The notes beneath the pieces are model-generated. The model had not been told where the DNA came from. It did not search any database and saw only the letters and a program-made list of their open reading frames with translations. 64,000 bases of DNA from the NCBI GenBank assembly GCA_038562555.1, contig JBCFBK010000014.1, positions 47,434 to 111,433 on the forward strand, written 5' to 3'. This document shows, in pieces, positions 56,181 through 64,000 of the stretch. Made by a program: the position numbers and the translations under genes. Source of the DNA: JBCFBK01 sp038562555. Lineage in GTDB: Bacteria; Bacteroidota; Bacteroidia; Bacteroidales; Prolixibacteraceae. Positions within the stretch are counted from its first letter, which is position 1. Each line of letters starts with the position of its first letter.

Positions 56181-57158
56181 ATGAACCAGCAAGTTGAAAA
56201 AAGAACAAACAAAGTACGTATGAAAAAGCATATTATTATCAATTTCGCGTTCGCCATTATTATGGCAGCGGCGCCGTTTGTACAGGCACATCCAGGAGAT
56301 GCGCAAAACGGATCAGGGGCACCAAAAGATACGGTTGCCAACCAGGACATAAAGCCGGACCACAGCGGCTATGCCGATGTAAACGGGCTAAAAATGTACT
56401 ATGAAGTTTATGGCAAAGGCGATCCGCTGATTGTATTGCATGGTGCTCACATGGACATCTTGACCATGGGCAAGATCATACCCATGCTGGCGGAAACTCA
56501 TAAAGTGTATGCGTTGGAATTTCAAGGCCATGGCCATACAGCAGATATCGACAGGCCCATTACTTATGAGAATCTCGCCGATGATGTAGCTAAATTTATG
56601 GATGAAGTGGGACTAGAGAAAGCCGATGTGTTCGGTTACTCAATGGGAGCTCAGGTAGGGCTGCAACTCGCAATCAGCCAGCCACAGAAGGTGAACAAAC
56701 TCATCTTCGCCTCCGGCGCCTATGATCTTGAAGGCTGGCAACCTGCCTACAGCGAGTTCATTCCGCAGATGACTCCCGAGATGTTTCTCTCCATGCCTTT
56801 TTTCGCCGAAAAACATAAACAGTCGACTAATCCGGATGCTTATGTTGCATTCCTCAAAAAAATGATCGCGCTTGAACATGAACCAATGGCATGGGAAGAT
56901 GAGGTTAAAAAATTGACAAGCCCGGTACTGATCATCGCTGGTGATGCTGATGTGGCCACCCTCGAACATACAGTTGCTTTGTTCCGGCTTCTGGGCGGTG
57001 GTGTAATGGGCGACATGGGCAAGCCTCTGCCCGATTCACGCCTTGCTATTCTGCCCGCAACATCGCACACGGCTGTCATTAGTCAACCAGAACTTGTTAT
57101 GGCTTTTATTGAACCTTTCCTGAAAGGCGAAACACCAAAAGGATTTTTTGAGGAATAG
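56181..57158 (+). CDS. Secreted alpha/beta hydrolase
   Basis: 325 residues (312 if the ATG at 56220 is used, which puts the signal peptide MKKHIIINFAFAIIMAAAPF first). Alpha/beta-hydrolase motifs: oxyanion LIVLHGAHMD, nucleophile serine in FGYSMGAQVG, acid in IAGDADVATLE and histidine in ATSHTAV. No lid signature that fixes the substrate. Probably periplasmic. 21 bases after the RibD-like gene, so possibly co-transcribed. Confidence 0.87.
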   Translation: MNQQVEKRTNKVRMKKHIIINFAFAIIMAAAPFVQAHPGDAQNGSGAPKDTVANQDIKPDHSGYADVNGLKMYYEVYGKGDPLIVLHGAHMDILTMGKIIPMLAETHKVYALEFQGHGHTADIDRPITYENLADDVAKFMDEVGLEKADVFGYSMGAQVGLQLAISQPQKVNKLIFASGAYDLEGWQPAYSEFIPQMTPEMFLSMPFFAEKHKQSTNPDAYVAFLKKMIALEHEPMAWEDEVKKLTSPVLIIAGDADVATLEHTVALFRLLGGGVMGDMGKPLPDSRLAILPATSHTAVISQPELVMAFIEPFLKGETPKGFFEE

Positions 57159-57206
57159 TGTCAAAAGTTGTAGATAGAAATAATCTTATTGAAGAAAGGA
57201 CAATCT

Positions 57207-57485
57207 ATGTGCAGAAACATAAAAACGCTGTTTAACTTTGATCCTCCTGCTACGGATGAGGAAATAAGCGGTGCATCGCTTCAGTTTGTCAGAAAACTTT
57301 CGGGCTTCAACAAACCTTCAAAGGCCAATGAGGAGGCCTTTAATGCTGCGGTTGAAGAAGTAGCGGCAAGCGCACGAAAGCTCCTTTGTTCATTGGTGAC
57401 AAATGCCGGGCCCCGTGATCGAGAAATAGAAGCTGAGCGTGCCCGTACCAGAGCTTTGGAACGGTTTGGACCTAATGTTTTGTGA
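57207..57485 (+). CDS. DUF2277 family protein
   Basis: 92 residues from the ATG at 57207. Matches DUF2277 over its whole length: MCRNIKTLFNFDPPATDEEI, ASLQFVRKLSGFNKPSKANE and an Arg/Glu-rich end. Function unknown; family members are short, soluble and usually solitary. The start at MCRNIK is the family's typical N-terminus. Confidence 0.88.
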   Translation: MCRNIKTLFNFDPPATDEEISGASLQFVRKLSGFNKPSKANEEAFNAAVEEVAASARKLLCSLVTNAGPRDREIEAERARTRALERFGPNVL

Positions 57486-57606
57486 AAGCAACCGTTAATT
57501 CCCCGCTCAGTTTAAACGTATTTATCTTTTAGAATTTCCAGGCCCGTTTGAAGTGAACAAATGAATAAAGTGTCGTACTTTCGTGTTGATCGAAACTTAC
57601 AGAACA

Positions 57607-58596
57607 ATGAAACGAGCTCTTCTTATTATCGAGATGAGAAAGACAATGCTGATTTTGATATTGATCCTCAACGTAAGCCTGATTTTCGGGCAAACGGAGA
57701 ATGCCCGGTACAAAAAGATCGCTGATCTGTTTGAAGCTTATTACAACAGTGAAGAATACGACAGTATCTTTGCCCTGTTTTCTGCTGAAATGGCAAGCGC
57801 CTTACCGCAGGTTAAAACAACGGAATTCTTAGCCGGACTAAATACTCAGGCTGGGAAAATAACGGAAAGGCAGTTCGTAAATTACCAGTCAACCTATGCT
57901 TCGTACAAGACGAAATTTGAACGGGCGCTAATGACCTTAAACATTTCCATTGACGATAATTCCAACATTAACGGATTGTTTATCCGGCCGTTTACCGACG
58001 AAAATTTGCCGGAACTGAAACGGAATACCACCAAACTGATCTTGCCTTTTAACGACGAATGGACGCTTGTTTGGGGAGGAGACACCAAAGCGTTGAATTA
58101 TCACGTGGAAAACCGGGCGCAAAAAAATGCAATGGATTTTGTAGTGACCGATAACACAGGAAAGTCATACCGGACCGATGGTCTTACCAATGAAGATTAT
58201 TACGCTTTTGGGAAAGACATCATTGCTCCCTGCGCGGGCGAAGTTGTCCTGGTGGTGGATGGTGTGAAGGATAATAAGCCGGGGGTCATGAATCCGGTTT
58301 ACGTTCCCGGAAATACGGTGATTATCAGGACGGATAAAAATGAATTCTTATTCTTCGCTCATTTCGTACAGCATTCAATTAAGGTAAAACAAGGGCAACA
58401 GGTTAAGCAAGGCGAAGTGTTGGGCTTGTGTGGTAATTCGGGAAATTCGTCGGAACCTCATCTGCATTTTCACATTCAGAATGCAGAAGACATGAATGTG
58501 GCAACGGGTGCGAAATGTTTCTTTGACAAGATCATCGTAAACGGACAGCCAAAAACAGATTATTCGCCGGTCAGAAACGAGAAAGTAAAAAACTAA
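57607..58596 (+). CDS. M23 family metallopeptidase with DUF3887-like N-terminal domain
   Basis: 329 residues; a signal peptide starts at an internal ATG at 57634 (MRKTMLILILILNVSLIFG). Residues about 25-125 resemble DUF3887 (ADLFEAYYNSEEYDSIFALF). The peptidase domain has HVENRAQKNAMDFVV (first metal His and Asp), FGKDIIAPCAGEVVLVVDG, FFAHFVQHSIKVKQGQQVK and the catalytic HLHFHIQN. Such enzymes cut peptidoglycan cross-links or other Gly-rich peptides outside the cytoplasm. Confidence 0.88.
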   Translation: MKRALLIIEMRKTMLILILILNVSLIFGQTENARYKKIADLFEAYYNSEEYDSIFALFSAEMASALPQVKTTEFLAGLNTQAGKITERQFVNYQSTYASYKTKFERALMTLNISIDDNSNINGLFIRPFTDENLPELKRNTTKLILPFNDEWTLVWGGDTKALNYHVENRAQKNAMDFVVTDNTGKSYRTDGLTNEDYYAFGKDIIAPCAGEVVLVVDGVKDNKPGVMNPVYVPGNTVIIRTDKNEFLFFAHFVQHSIKVKQGQQVKQGEVLGLCGNSGNSSEPHLHFHIQNAEDMNVATGAKCFFDKIIVNGQPKTDYSPVRNEKVKN

Positions 58597-58700
58597 CCGG
58601 CCGCTGTCTTATCGTCAAGTATCCGAACATGGGAATACGCAACATAATGACTCCAGCCAAAAGAAGGGCTGAAGTTGAGCCATTTGGGCAGGCAACCAGG

Positions 58701-59003
58701 CTATACTGCATGCTGCGGTGCATTTTTCTTAATCCTGATCAAAATCTCGGTTTTACCCTTTCCCTCTTCCTCAATATCGTAATCATTTTGCAGCCCAAGC
58801 CAGAATTTTGCAGTTGTTCCAAAATAAGATGCCAACCTTAATGCAGTGTCTGCAGTAATTCTTCTTTTCCCTTTTATTATTTGAGAAATCCTGGTCTGTG
58901 GAATATCGGTGTCTTTTGATAATTTGTATGCCGTTATCCCCAACGGACGTAAAAATTCCTCAAATAATATCTCTCCGGGGTGAATGTTTGCTAATCTTTC
59001 CAT
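58701..59003 (-). CDS. higA: HigA-type antitoxin
   Basis: 100 residues from the ATG at 59003. XRE-type HigA: ANIHPGEILFEEFLRPLGIT, KLSKDTDIPQTRISQIIKGK, TADTALRLASYFGTTAKFWL, then NDYDIEE. It follows its toxin gene by 16 bases in the usual higBA order and would repress the shared promoter and bind HigB. Complete. Confidence 0.93.
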   Translation of the reverse strand: MERLANIHPGEILFEEFLRPLGITAYKLSKDTDIPQTRISQIIKGKRRITADTALRLASYFGTTAKFWLGLQNDYDIEEEGKGKTEILIRIKKNAPQHAV

Positions 59004-59019
59004 TTTTAATCCTCCAGTT

Positions 59020-59295
59020 TTAATGATAATCCGTGATCTCAACATCGTGGGCATTATTATCAACCCACGTAAACACGATTCTCCATTGGTCGTTAATCCT
59101 GATACTATAAAAATCTGAACCTTTTAACTTTTCAAGTCTGTTGGACGGAGGTATTCTCAAATCAGACCAATTTTGTGAGTTATTAATCATTCTTAGCTTT
59201 CTACGTCCAATTTGTTGTACTTCAATCGGTATCTTCCTGGCAAGTTCTCCTCTCCAGATCTTTTCTGTATCTTTTGAACCAAATGAAACAATCAT
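59020..59295 (-). CDS. higB: HigB-type mRNA interferase toxin
   Basis: 91 residues, RelE superfamily: MIVSFGSKDTEKIWRGELAR, IGRRKLRMINNSQNWSDLR, PPSNRLEKLKGSDFYSIRI and NDQWRIVFTWVDNNAHDVEI. Full length for HigB. The first gene of the pair, with a good promoter at 59320-59350. Nothing is missing, so the module looks active. Confidence 0.93.
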   Translation of the reverse strand: MIVSFGSKDTEKIWRGELARKIPIEVQQIGRRKLRMINNSQNWSDLRIPPSNRLEKLKGSDFYSIRINDQWRIVFTWVDNNAHDVEITDYH

Positions 59296-59319
59296 GCTGT
59301 CATTCTACGTTACTAACGT

Positions 59320-59350
59320 CAAAGATAACTATTTTGATTTAAATTGTCAA
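59320..59350 (-). promoter_or_regulatory. higBA promoter
   Basis: On the minus strand TTG (59350-59348), 20 bases, TATCTTTG (59327-59320), 24 bases before the higB ATG. Close fit to the Bacteroidota consensus. Confidence 0.65.
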
Positions 59351-59501
59351 GTGTAGAAACTTGGATGTATCTTTTTTTGAATAGGGTTTCATCCGGTTTA
59401 ATAGTCGAAAGTCAACTCGATGTTGTTGTCCTTCGGAACAAACAGTTTATAATTGTTTTTTGCTTACATCGTAATTATAATTGGGATTCAGTTAGACAAA
59501 A

Positions 59502-60397
59502 TCAGTTCACCACGACATCAACACTTGCTGTTTTGCCGGTAACCGTATCGGTAACGGTCAGTTTCGTCGTGCCACTTTTTAACGGTGTCACCCGAACTAC
59601 GGCCGAATTATTCATTTGATTCACCCAATCATTACCCGGAGTGATCGACTTGACTATTGCGACCGTTTCATCAACTACCTTGGCGGTATAATGACCGCTC
59701 CCCCGCCAAACCGTAATACCATTAACACCAAAAGTAAACGGAAGGTCAAAAGTCAGCTGACTGCTTTCTGACTCCGGAATAAACAAATCATATTCATCTA
59801 CCACATAAACACGAACCGAAAAAAGCACAACTTTTCCTTTACAAACATGAAATGACGTACTCCCGCAGGATTTTGCATCTACCTTGAATTGATTGCCCAT
59901 TTCAACACTGGCTGAAACGGAAGCAACGCCATCGCTATCAATAACATCATCATTGTCAACAATCAGGCTGCAACTATTGCTAAAAGCAAAAGGAAGGCTG
60001 AACGCACGACTTTCCCCTTTTTTGATGACTACACCCTGGCTGAATAATATTCATAGCCAATGGACTCACGAACATTCACATCAATTGTTTTAATATCATA
60101 ACTACCGGTCTTGCTATCGTCAGCATCCATGACCGTTATCGTGGCGCTACCCTGCCCATGACCGATAATATAAAACACGTTTTTGTCTTTTTCGTCAAAA
60201 CGAATTTCGGCAATGTCAGGATCAGATGATGTTACGCTTAATGAACCTGTTCCATTTAGTTTTTTGACCTCGGCATAACTATGTTCGTTATCCAAAACGC
60301 ACGACTCTATGCTCAACTGAAGATTTAACCCGTCATCATCTTTATCACAGGCAAACAAGGTTAGTGTAACCGCAAAAAAGAATAGTAATTTTCTCAT
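59502..60397 (-). pseudogene. Lipoprotein with Ig-like domains, split by a frameshift
   Basis: From the ATG at 60397 a lipoprotein signal MRKLLFFFAVTLTLFACDKD leads into a bacterial Ig-like region (SVTSSDPDIAEIRF, YIIGHGQGSATITVMDAD). The frame stops at 60029 after YEYYSARV. In another frame the protein continues without a break (VVIKKGESRAFSLPFAFS) to 59502, with a second Ig-like part (LKSGTTKLTVTDTVTGKTAS). One small indel near 60032 explains it. It may be a true lesion, a phase-variable site or a sequencing error. Confidence 0.7.
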
Positions 60398-60446
60398 GGC
60401 TTCTGTTCTCTTTAAAATCATGCTGCAAAAATAGACAGATAGCGCA

Positions 60447-61031
60447 TCAAAACGCTTGATCTAAATCAAGGGACCGGAGTTTCTTCCGGATTCTGCTCAG
60501 GGTTTCAGGAGCTACTTTTATCAGTGAAGCTATCTCTTTTATACTAACCAGGGTTAAAATATCGGGATGACGAGCGAGTAGCTTTGTATAGCGTTCGTCG
60601 GGCGAATCACAATACATCGAAAGCAGTCTGGTACTGATGTCGTATAATAATGTCTCCGCAACGCTGCTTCGGAGATTATATATCCTGTAGTTTTCGTAAA
60701 ACGCGTTAAACTCGTCGTAGTTAAGAACCAGGACCGTGCTGCCTTTGATAGACTGGGCATCAATGGCAGGCGGCTTTTGGATTTGGAATGTTGCATAATC
60801 AACGACAAAATCATTTTCAAAGCTGTAACCTAAAATCTGTTCTTTTCCTTCGGATGAATATCCCAGGTACCGGAATCCACCTTTAAGGATGAAGCCAATA
60901 TAGTTCAGGTTTTGACCCCGATGGATGAAAAATTCATTCTTTGCGTATTCCCTGGAAGTACCTTTCTCAATAAAAAATTTTCTCAATTCCGCAATTCCAT
61001 TGAGCTCCAAATGTTTTTTTGAAAGTGGCAT
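60447..61031 (-). CDS. Crp/Fnr-family regulator
   Basis: 194 residues. Cyclic-nucleotide-binding-like domain (EYAKNEFFIHRGQNLNYIGF, GGFRYLGYSSEGKEQILGYS) and a C-terminal winged helix (LVSIKEIASLIKVAPETLSR then RKKLRSLD). No cysteine cluster as in Fnr and no conserved Arg-x-Ser phosphate cassette for cAMP, so the signal is unknown. It is divergent from the SMR transporter gene across a gap of 295 bases and may control it. Confidence 0.88.
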   Translation of the reverse strand: MPLSKKHLELNGIAELRKFFIEKGTSREYAKNEFFIHRGQNLNYIGFILKGGFRYLGYSSEGKEQILGYSFENDFVVDYATFQIQKPPAIDAQSIKGSTVLVLNYDEFNAFYENYRIYNLRSSVAETLLYDISTRLLSMYCDSPDERYTKLLARHPDILTLVSIKEIASLIKVAPETLSRIRKKLRSLDLDQAF

Positions 61032-61326
61032 AGTATATCTTTATGATCAAACGTTCAGCGGGTGAAGTTTATCTTAAGGATGCATTTCATGCAGGATGGT
61101 TGCTTCCGTCAGATTATTAACTTCGTTCGCTCTCACTTTGTTACCACGGTAACAGTTATGACGATAACAAAACTATAACAAAAAAACATTTTCCGATCCC
61201 TTTTCTGTATCCGCAATCATGCTTCGTCTTGACTGACAAAGATTATAAAGACCGATGTCCCCATGATGACTCCTTGTTTGCATGCACGAAAGAACTATTT
61301 TTACAGCAAATCAAAGAAATTTTACG

Positions 61327-61653
61327 ATGAGCTGGATTTTACTGATCATTGCGGGATTGTTTGAAGTTGGTTTTGCAACCTGCCTGGGGAAGGCCCGGGA
61401 AACGACCGGAACGGCCGCTACATTCTGGTATATCGGGTTTTTGGTTTGCCTCATCGTGAGCATGTTGCTGTTGATCAAGGCATCGAAAGAGCTGCCCATC
61501 GGGACAGCCTACGCGGTGTGGACAGGCATCGGCGCCGCCGGGACCGTCATTGTCGGCATGGTGCTCTTTAAAGAGCCGGCCGACTTTTGGAGATTGTTGT
61601 TCCTGACAACGCTTATTGCTTCAATAATCGGGCTGAAAATCGTTACCCGTTAG
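61327..61653 (+). CDS. SMR-family transporter of the SugE/Gdx type
   Basis: 108 residues, four membrane helices. The N-terminal helix has the essential glutamate in WILLIIAGLFEVGFATCLGK (Glu13). The signature KELPIGTAYAVWTGIGAAGT and the end IIGLKIVTR match the SugE/Gdx branch, known as guanidinium exporters, more than the EmrE branch. Exports small cations in exchange for protons as a dual-topology dimer. Start at the ATG at 61327, where the first helix begins. The stop is one base from the stop of the convergent glycosidase gene. Confidence 0.92.
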   Translation: MSWILLIIAGLFEVGFATCLGKARETTGTAATFWYIGFLVCLIVSMLLLIKASKELPIGTAYAVWTGIGAAGTVIVGMVLFKEPADFWRLLFLTTLIASIIGLKIVTR

Positions 61654-61654
61654 T

Positions 61655-62845
61655 TCATTTTACACCAAAAACCCGTTTCACTGCTTCCAGGTAACCATAA
61701 CCATACAGCGTACAGGGTTGAAGATAGCTGGTTTCGGTCCATTCATTCCAGCTGTTGATGGTAATTAACCTGGCCTGCCCGGGATGGGCATCGGCAAAGG
61801 CTTTGGCTTTGACCAATGCCTTTTCAAAATTTTCAGGGGTATTGTTCTTCACGACTCCCGCCCGGAACATTTCAAAGCGGGGATTATTATCCCATCCGAT
61901 GGAGACATGCGCATAATAAGGAATATCAAAGTCCTGATCGATTGAGTTCCACTCCTTCTCCACCTCGCCCATAATCGCATTGTAATCGCGATCGATATTG
62001 GCAAAGTGGACAAACTGGTAATGGGTGATGCCATCGAATCCCAACTGCCGCACAATTTCGTTCTGAGTTCCGATGTTGTCGCCGGCAATCCCGGTTATTC
62101 CCGATCCGCTCTTGCGCAGGGTTAGCTGAAGGTCCAATCCTTTAAAGCCGGCCTTCACGGTTTCTTTCCGGAACCAATCGAGCGCGTCTTTCGTCTCTTT
62201 GATCCCACCCAGCCCCTGAATGAGCTTGTCCAGTTCATAAATCATGAATGAAGGTTTGCCATCAATCCTGTAATACGAAGGGTGCGGGAAGTACATTTCG
62301 ATTACCCGCCGGCAAATCACTTCGAATTCCTTACGGTCGACCGATCCTTTCCAGATCAGCGCGTCATTGGGTTTACCTGCATTCCGCTTGTCCCAGGTCA
62401 TGTTGACATCGTGGTTGGCCCACATCAGGTAAAATTTTACGCGGTCGTTATTGCGGGCTTTGAGATAGCCGTTGTTGAGATGCCCCTCCAGAAAAGGCAT
62501 TCCGTCGTACCAGTACCAGTCGAAGATGAACACGTTCACCCCATGATCGGCCGCTGCATTGATCTCCATTTCGGCCACATAAGGATCGGCCTCATTGATA
62601 TACCCCCAGAGCGGGTAACGGGGTTGCTGATGCCCTTCGAACCTGGCCGCGTTATTCTTCACCGTTTGCCATTCCCCGATCCCGTCGGGCCAGAAAATCT
62701 TTGCCCGGTCGTCGGGATGATAAGATGGCCACACGAACGCGGCAATGTCGTACCGTTGCTTTTGACGGTTCTGAGCACTTGAGGTTTGTATTCCCGGTAC
62801 CGCCAAACCCAGGGCAACGATCAGAATCAATACATTTTTTTTCAT
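61655..62845 (-). CDS. Glycoside hydrolase family 99-like (WbsX) protein
   Basis: 396 residues from the ATG at 62845. Signal peptide MKKNVLILIVALGLAVPGIQ. TIM-barrel segments of the WbsX/GH99-like group follow: YDIAAFVWPSYHPDD, DHGVNVFIFDWYWYDGMPFL, MWANHDVNMTW, YYRIDGKPSFMIYELDKLI and the C-terminal ITINSWNEWTETSYLQP with two acids likely in catalysis. Probably works on a complex polysaccharide in the periplasm. The neighbouring DUF4038 gene suggests a carbohydrate-use region beginning here. Confidence 0.88.
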   Translation of the reverse strand: MKKNVLILIVALGLAVPGIQTSSAQNRQKQRYDIAAFVWPSYHPDDRAKIFWPDGIGEWQTVKNNAARFEGHQQPRYPLWGYINEADPYVAEMEINAAADHGVNVFIFDWYWYDGMPFLEGHLNNGYLKARNNDRVKFYLMWANHDVNMTWDKRNAGKPNDALIWKGSVDRKEFEVICRRVIEMYFPHPSYYRIDGKPSFMIYELDKLIQGLGGIKETKDALDWFRKETVKAGFKGLDLQLTLRKSGSGITGIAGDNIGTQNEIVRQLGFDGITHYQFVHFANIDRDYNAIMGEVEKEWNSIDQDFDIPYYAHVSIGWDNNPRFEMFRAGVVKNNTPENFEKALVKAKAFADAHPGQARLITINSWNEWTETSYLQPCTLYGYGYLEAVKRVFGVK

Positions 62846-62973
62846 AAGCAATTGCATCGGATGGATTAATCTTCGGTTTGCCTGTCAAACCAAGCCGGGC
62901 GACAAACATCCGGTTTAAATTTACAAAAGTTATTTATTCAGTAAAAATGCCGCTGTTGTTTTTCGGACAATGG

Positions 62974-63408
62974 CTATCCTTCCTCCCGCCGTTCATACAC
63001 AACTTCATACTTGATGCCATCCGGGTCCTTAAAAAATAAGGCATAATAATGTTCACCGTGCTGGGGATAGAACCGGGGTTCCTCAACAATGGTCGCACCG
63101 GCTTCTTTTATCTTCGGATAAAGGCTGTCGACCTCGGCACACGATTCGGCCTTAAAGGCGAGATGGTGCAATGCTCCCGGCTTCCTCCGGTGGATCGTGT
63201 CGTCCTTGAAGGCTTCCCTCGGCGAATTGATCCCGAAGATCAATAACGGGTGGTAATATTCAACCACGTCAAACTCATGTGCGGCTACCCGGCCTTTTGA
63301 TTTCCGGCTGAGATCGAATCCTAAAACAGGGAGGAACTTATCGTAAAAGGTCTCCGCAACTGCTAAATCCTTCACCGTGATCTGAATATGGTCAATAATT
63401 GGGTTCAT
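62974..63408 (-). CDS. VOC/glyoxalase-fold protein
   Basis: 144 residues, one vicinal-oxygen-chelate module pair: MNPIIDHIQITVKDLAVAET, LLIFGINSPREAF, PGALHHLAFKAESCAEVDSL, and YALFFKDPDGIKYEVVYERR with the terminal metal glutamate. Metal ligands His7, His in LHHLAF and Glu in YEVVYE are present. Substrate unknown. Lies between two carbohydrate-related genes without an obvious link. Confidence 0.88.
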   Translation of the reverse strand: MNPIIDHIQITVKDLAVAETFYDKFLPVLGFDLSRKSKGRVAAHEFDVVEYYHPLLIFGINSPREAFKDDTIHRRKPGALHHLAFKAESCAEVDSLYPKIKEAGATIVEEPRFYPQHGEHYYALFFKDPDGIKYEVVYERREEG

Positions 63409-63559
63409 GATATGGTTGTTTAAAAGATATCAAGTTCTGCTTTCAGGTACCGAATACCCTGTTTCATTTTTGCACTGTTTCGTTCTTCAAATATAAGGAA
63501 TGACGAGGGATATATTCCACAACATATGCACTGCTAAAGTGCGGATACGGGTGAAGCCT

Positions 63560-63567
63560 TACTTTTG
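63560..63567 (+). promoter_or_regulatory. -7 box of the DUF4038 gene
   Basis: TACTTTTG fits TAnnTTTG and lies 18 bases before the ATG at 63586. Confidence 0.45.
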
Positions 63568-63585
63568 GTGAATATTGTGTCAACT

Positions 63586-64000
63586 ATGAAGAAAATATGC
63601 GTTTTGAGCCTGCTGCTGTTATCCGTGACCGGTTTTTCGCAGGAAAAACGGGAAGGGAAGTCGGTCGATTTTTCACACGGGAAACTGGTTGTTTCCGAAA
63701 ATAAACGCTTTCTGGAGTTTGAAGACGGAACGCCCTTCTTTTGGCTGGGCGACACGGCCTGGGAGTTGTTTCACCGGCTGAGCAAGGACGACGCCGAAAA
63801 GTATCTGGAAAACCGCCGGGCAAAAGGCTTCACGGTTATTCAGGCGGTGATCCTGGCGGAGCTTGACGGATTGCGCGTTCCGAACATGGAAGGCGAGCGC
63901 CCGCTCATCGGCAACGATCCGTTAAAGCCGAACGAAAAGTACTTTGAACACGTGGATTGGGTGATTAAAAAGGCTGCCGAAAAAGGGCTGTTTATCGGGC
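63586..64000 (+). CDS. DUF4038-type glycoside hydrolase, 5' part
   Basis: The frame is open to the window edge (138 codons). Signal peptide MKKICVLSLLLLSVTGFSQ. The start of a DUF4038 (apiosidase-like) catalytic barrel follows: LEFEDGTPFFWLGDTAWELF, EKYLENRRAKGFTVIQAVIL and FEHVDWVIKKAAEKGLFIG, the usual N-terminal blocks of this family. Enzymes of this type act on plant polysaccharide side chains. The rest of the gene is outside the window. Confidence 0.88.
   Translation, partial: MKKICVLSLLLLSVTGFSQEKREGKSVDFSHGKLVVSENKRFLEFEDGTPFFWLGDTAWELFHRLSKDDAEKYLENRRAKGFTVIQAVILAELDGLRVPNMEGERPLIGNDPLKPNEKYFEHVDWVIKKAAEKGLFIG

Overview
The window looks like a chromosome segment of a member of the Bacteroidota, probably a polysaccharide-degrading Bacteroidales or Marinilabiliales relative. 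The reasons are the repeated TAnnTTTG promoter boxes, the scarcity of Shine-Dalgarno sequences, the Bacteroides-type carbamoyltransferase of arginine synthesis, the DUF4412/OmpA/TPR secreted proteins and the GH99-like and DUF4038 glycosidase genes at the right edge. I cannot name the species.

Left part (1-10.9 kb): a joint arginine-proline biosynthesis cluster. carA (partial, minus strand) faces argR-GNAT-argG-argC-argD-proC-proB-proA-argF'-argB on the plus strand. Both branches draw on glutamate. An ARG-box-like site sits at the argR start, and carA has a leader with a 20-codon ORF running into an intrinsic terminator. Many intergenic gaps of this cluster are filled by 7-bp tandem repeats.

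10.9-24.4 kb: an AraC regulator, four consecutive secreted proteins (OmpA-like, coiled coil, TPR, unknown), a QW-repeat protein, an FMN riboswitch with ribB, several small conserved genes (YdeI/OmdA, DUF4412, DUF2200), then a decaying stretch with an ATPase remnant and an antitoxin with a truncated toxin. Three gaps here carry 11-bp tandem repeats.

24.4-53.4 kb: a type I-B-like CRISPR-Cas locus. A WYL regulator and a first cas6 are followed, after a terminator and a promoter, by a second cas6, cas5, cas3, a cas8-like gene and cas7. Then comes an unusual insert (hicA, a lone CRISPR repeat, hicB and a 482-residue protein of unknown function) before cas4-cas1-cas2. The array that follows has 251 repeats and 250 spacers by my hand count (37003-53411), reading away from cas2, with decayed repeats at the far end. 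Overlapping spacers inside the array allow a 5'-CCN PAM to be deduced from the window alone.

53.4-64 kb: accessory genes (XRE regulator with a nearby half repeat, methyltransferase, a tRNA-like scrap, RibD-like reductase, hydrolase, M23 peptidase, higBA, frameshifted lipoprotein, Crp/Fnr regulator, SMR transporter) and two glycosidase-like genes flanking a VOC protein.

The main candidate for something new is the CRISPR repeat lying between the toxin and antitoxin genes of a hicAB pair inside the cas gene cluster, 17 bases before the hicB start codon. The second is the carA leader attenuator.
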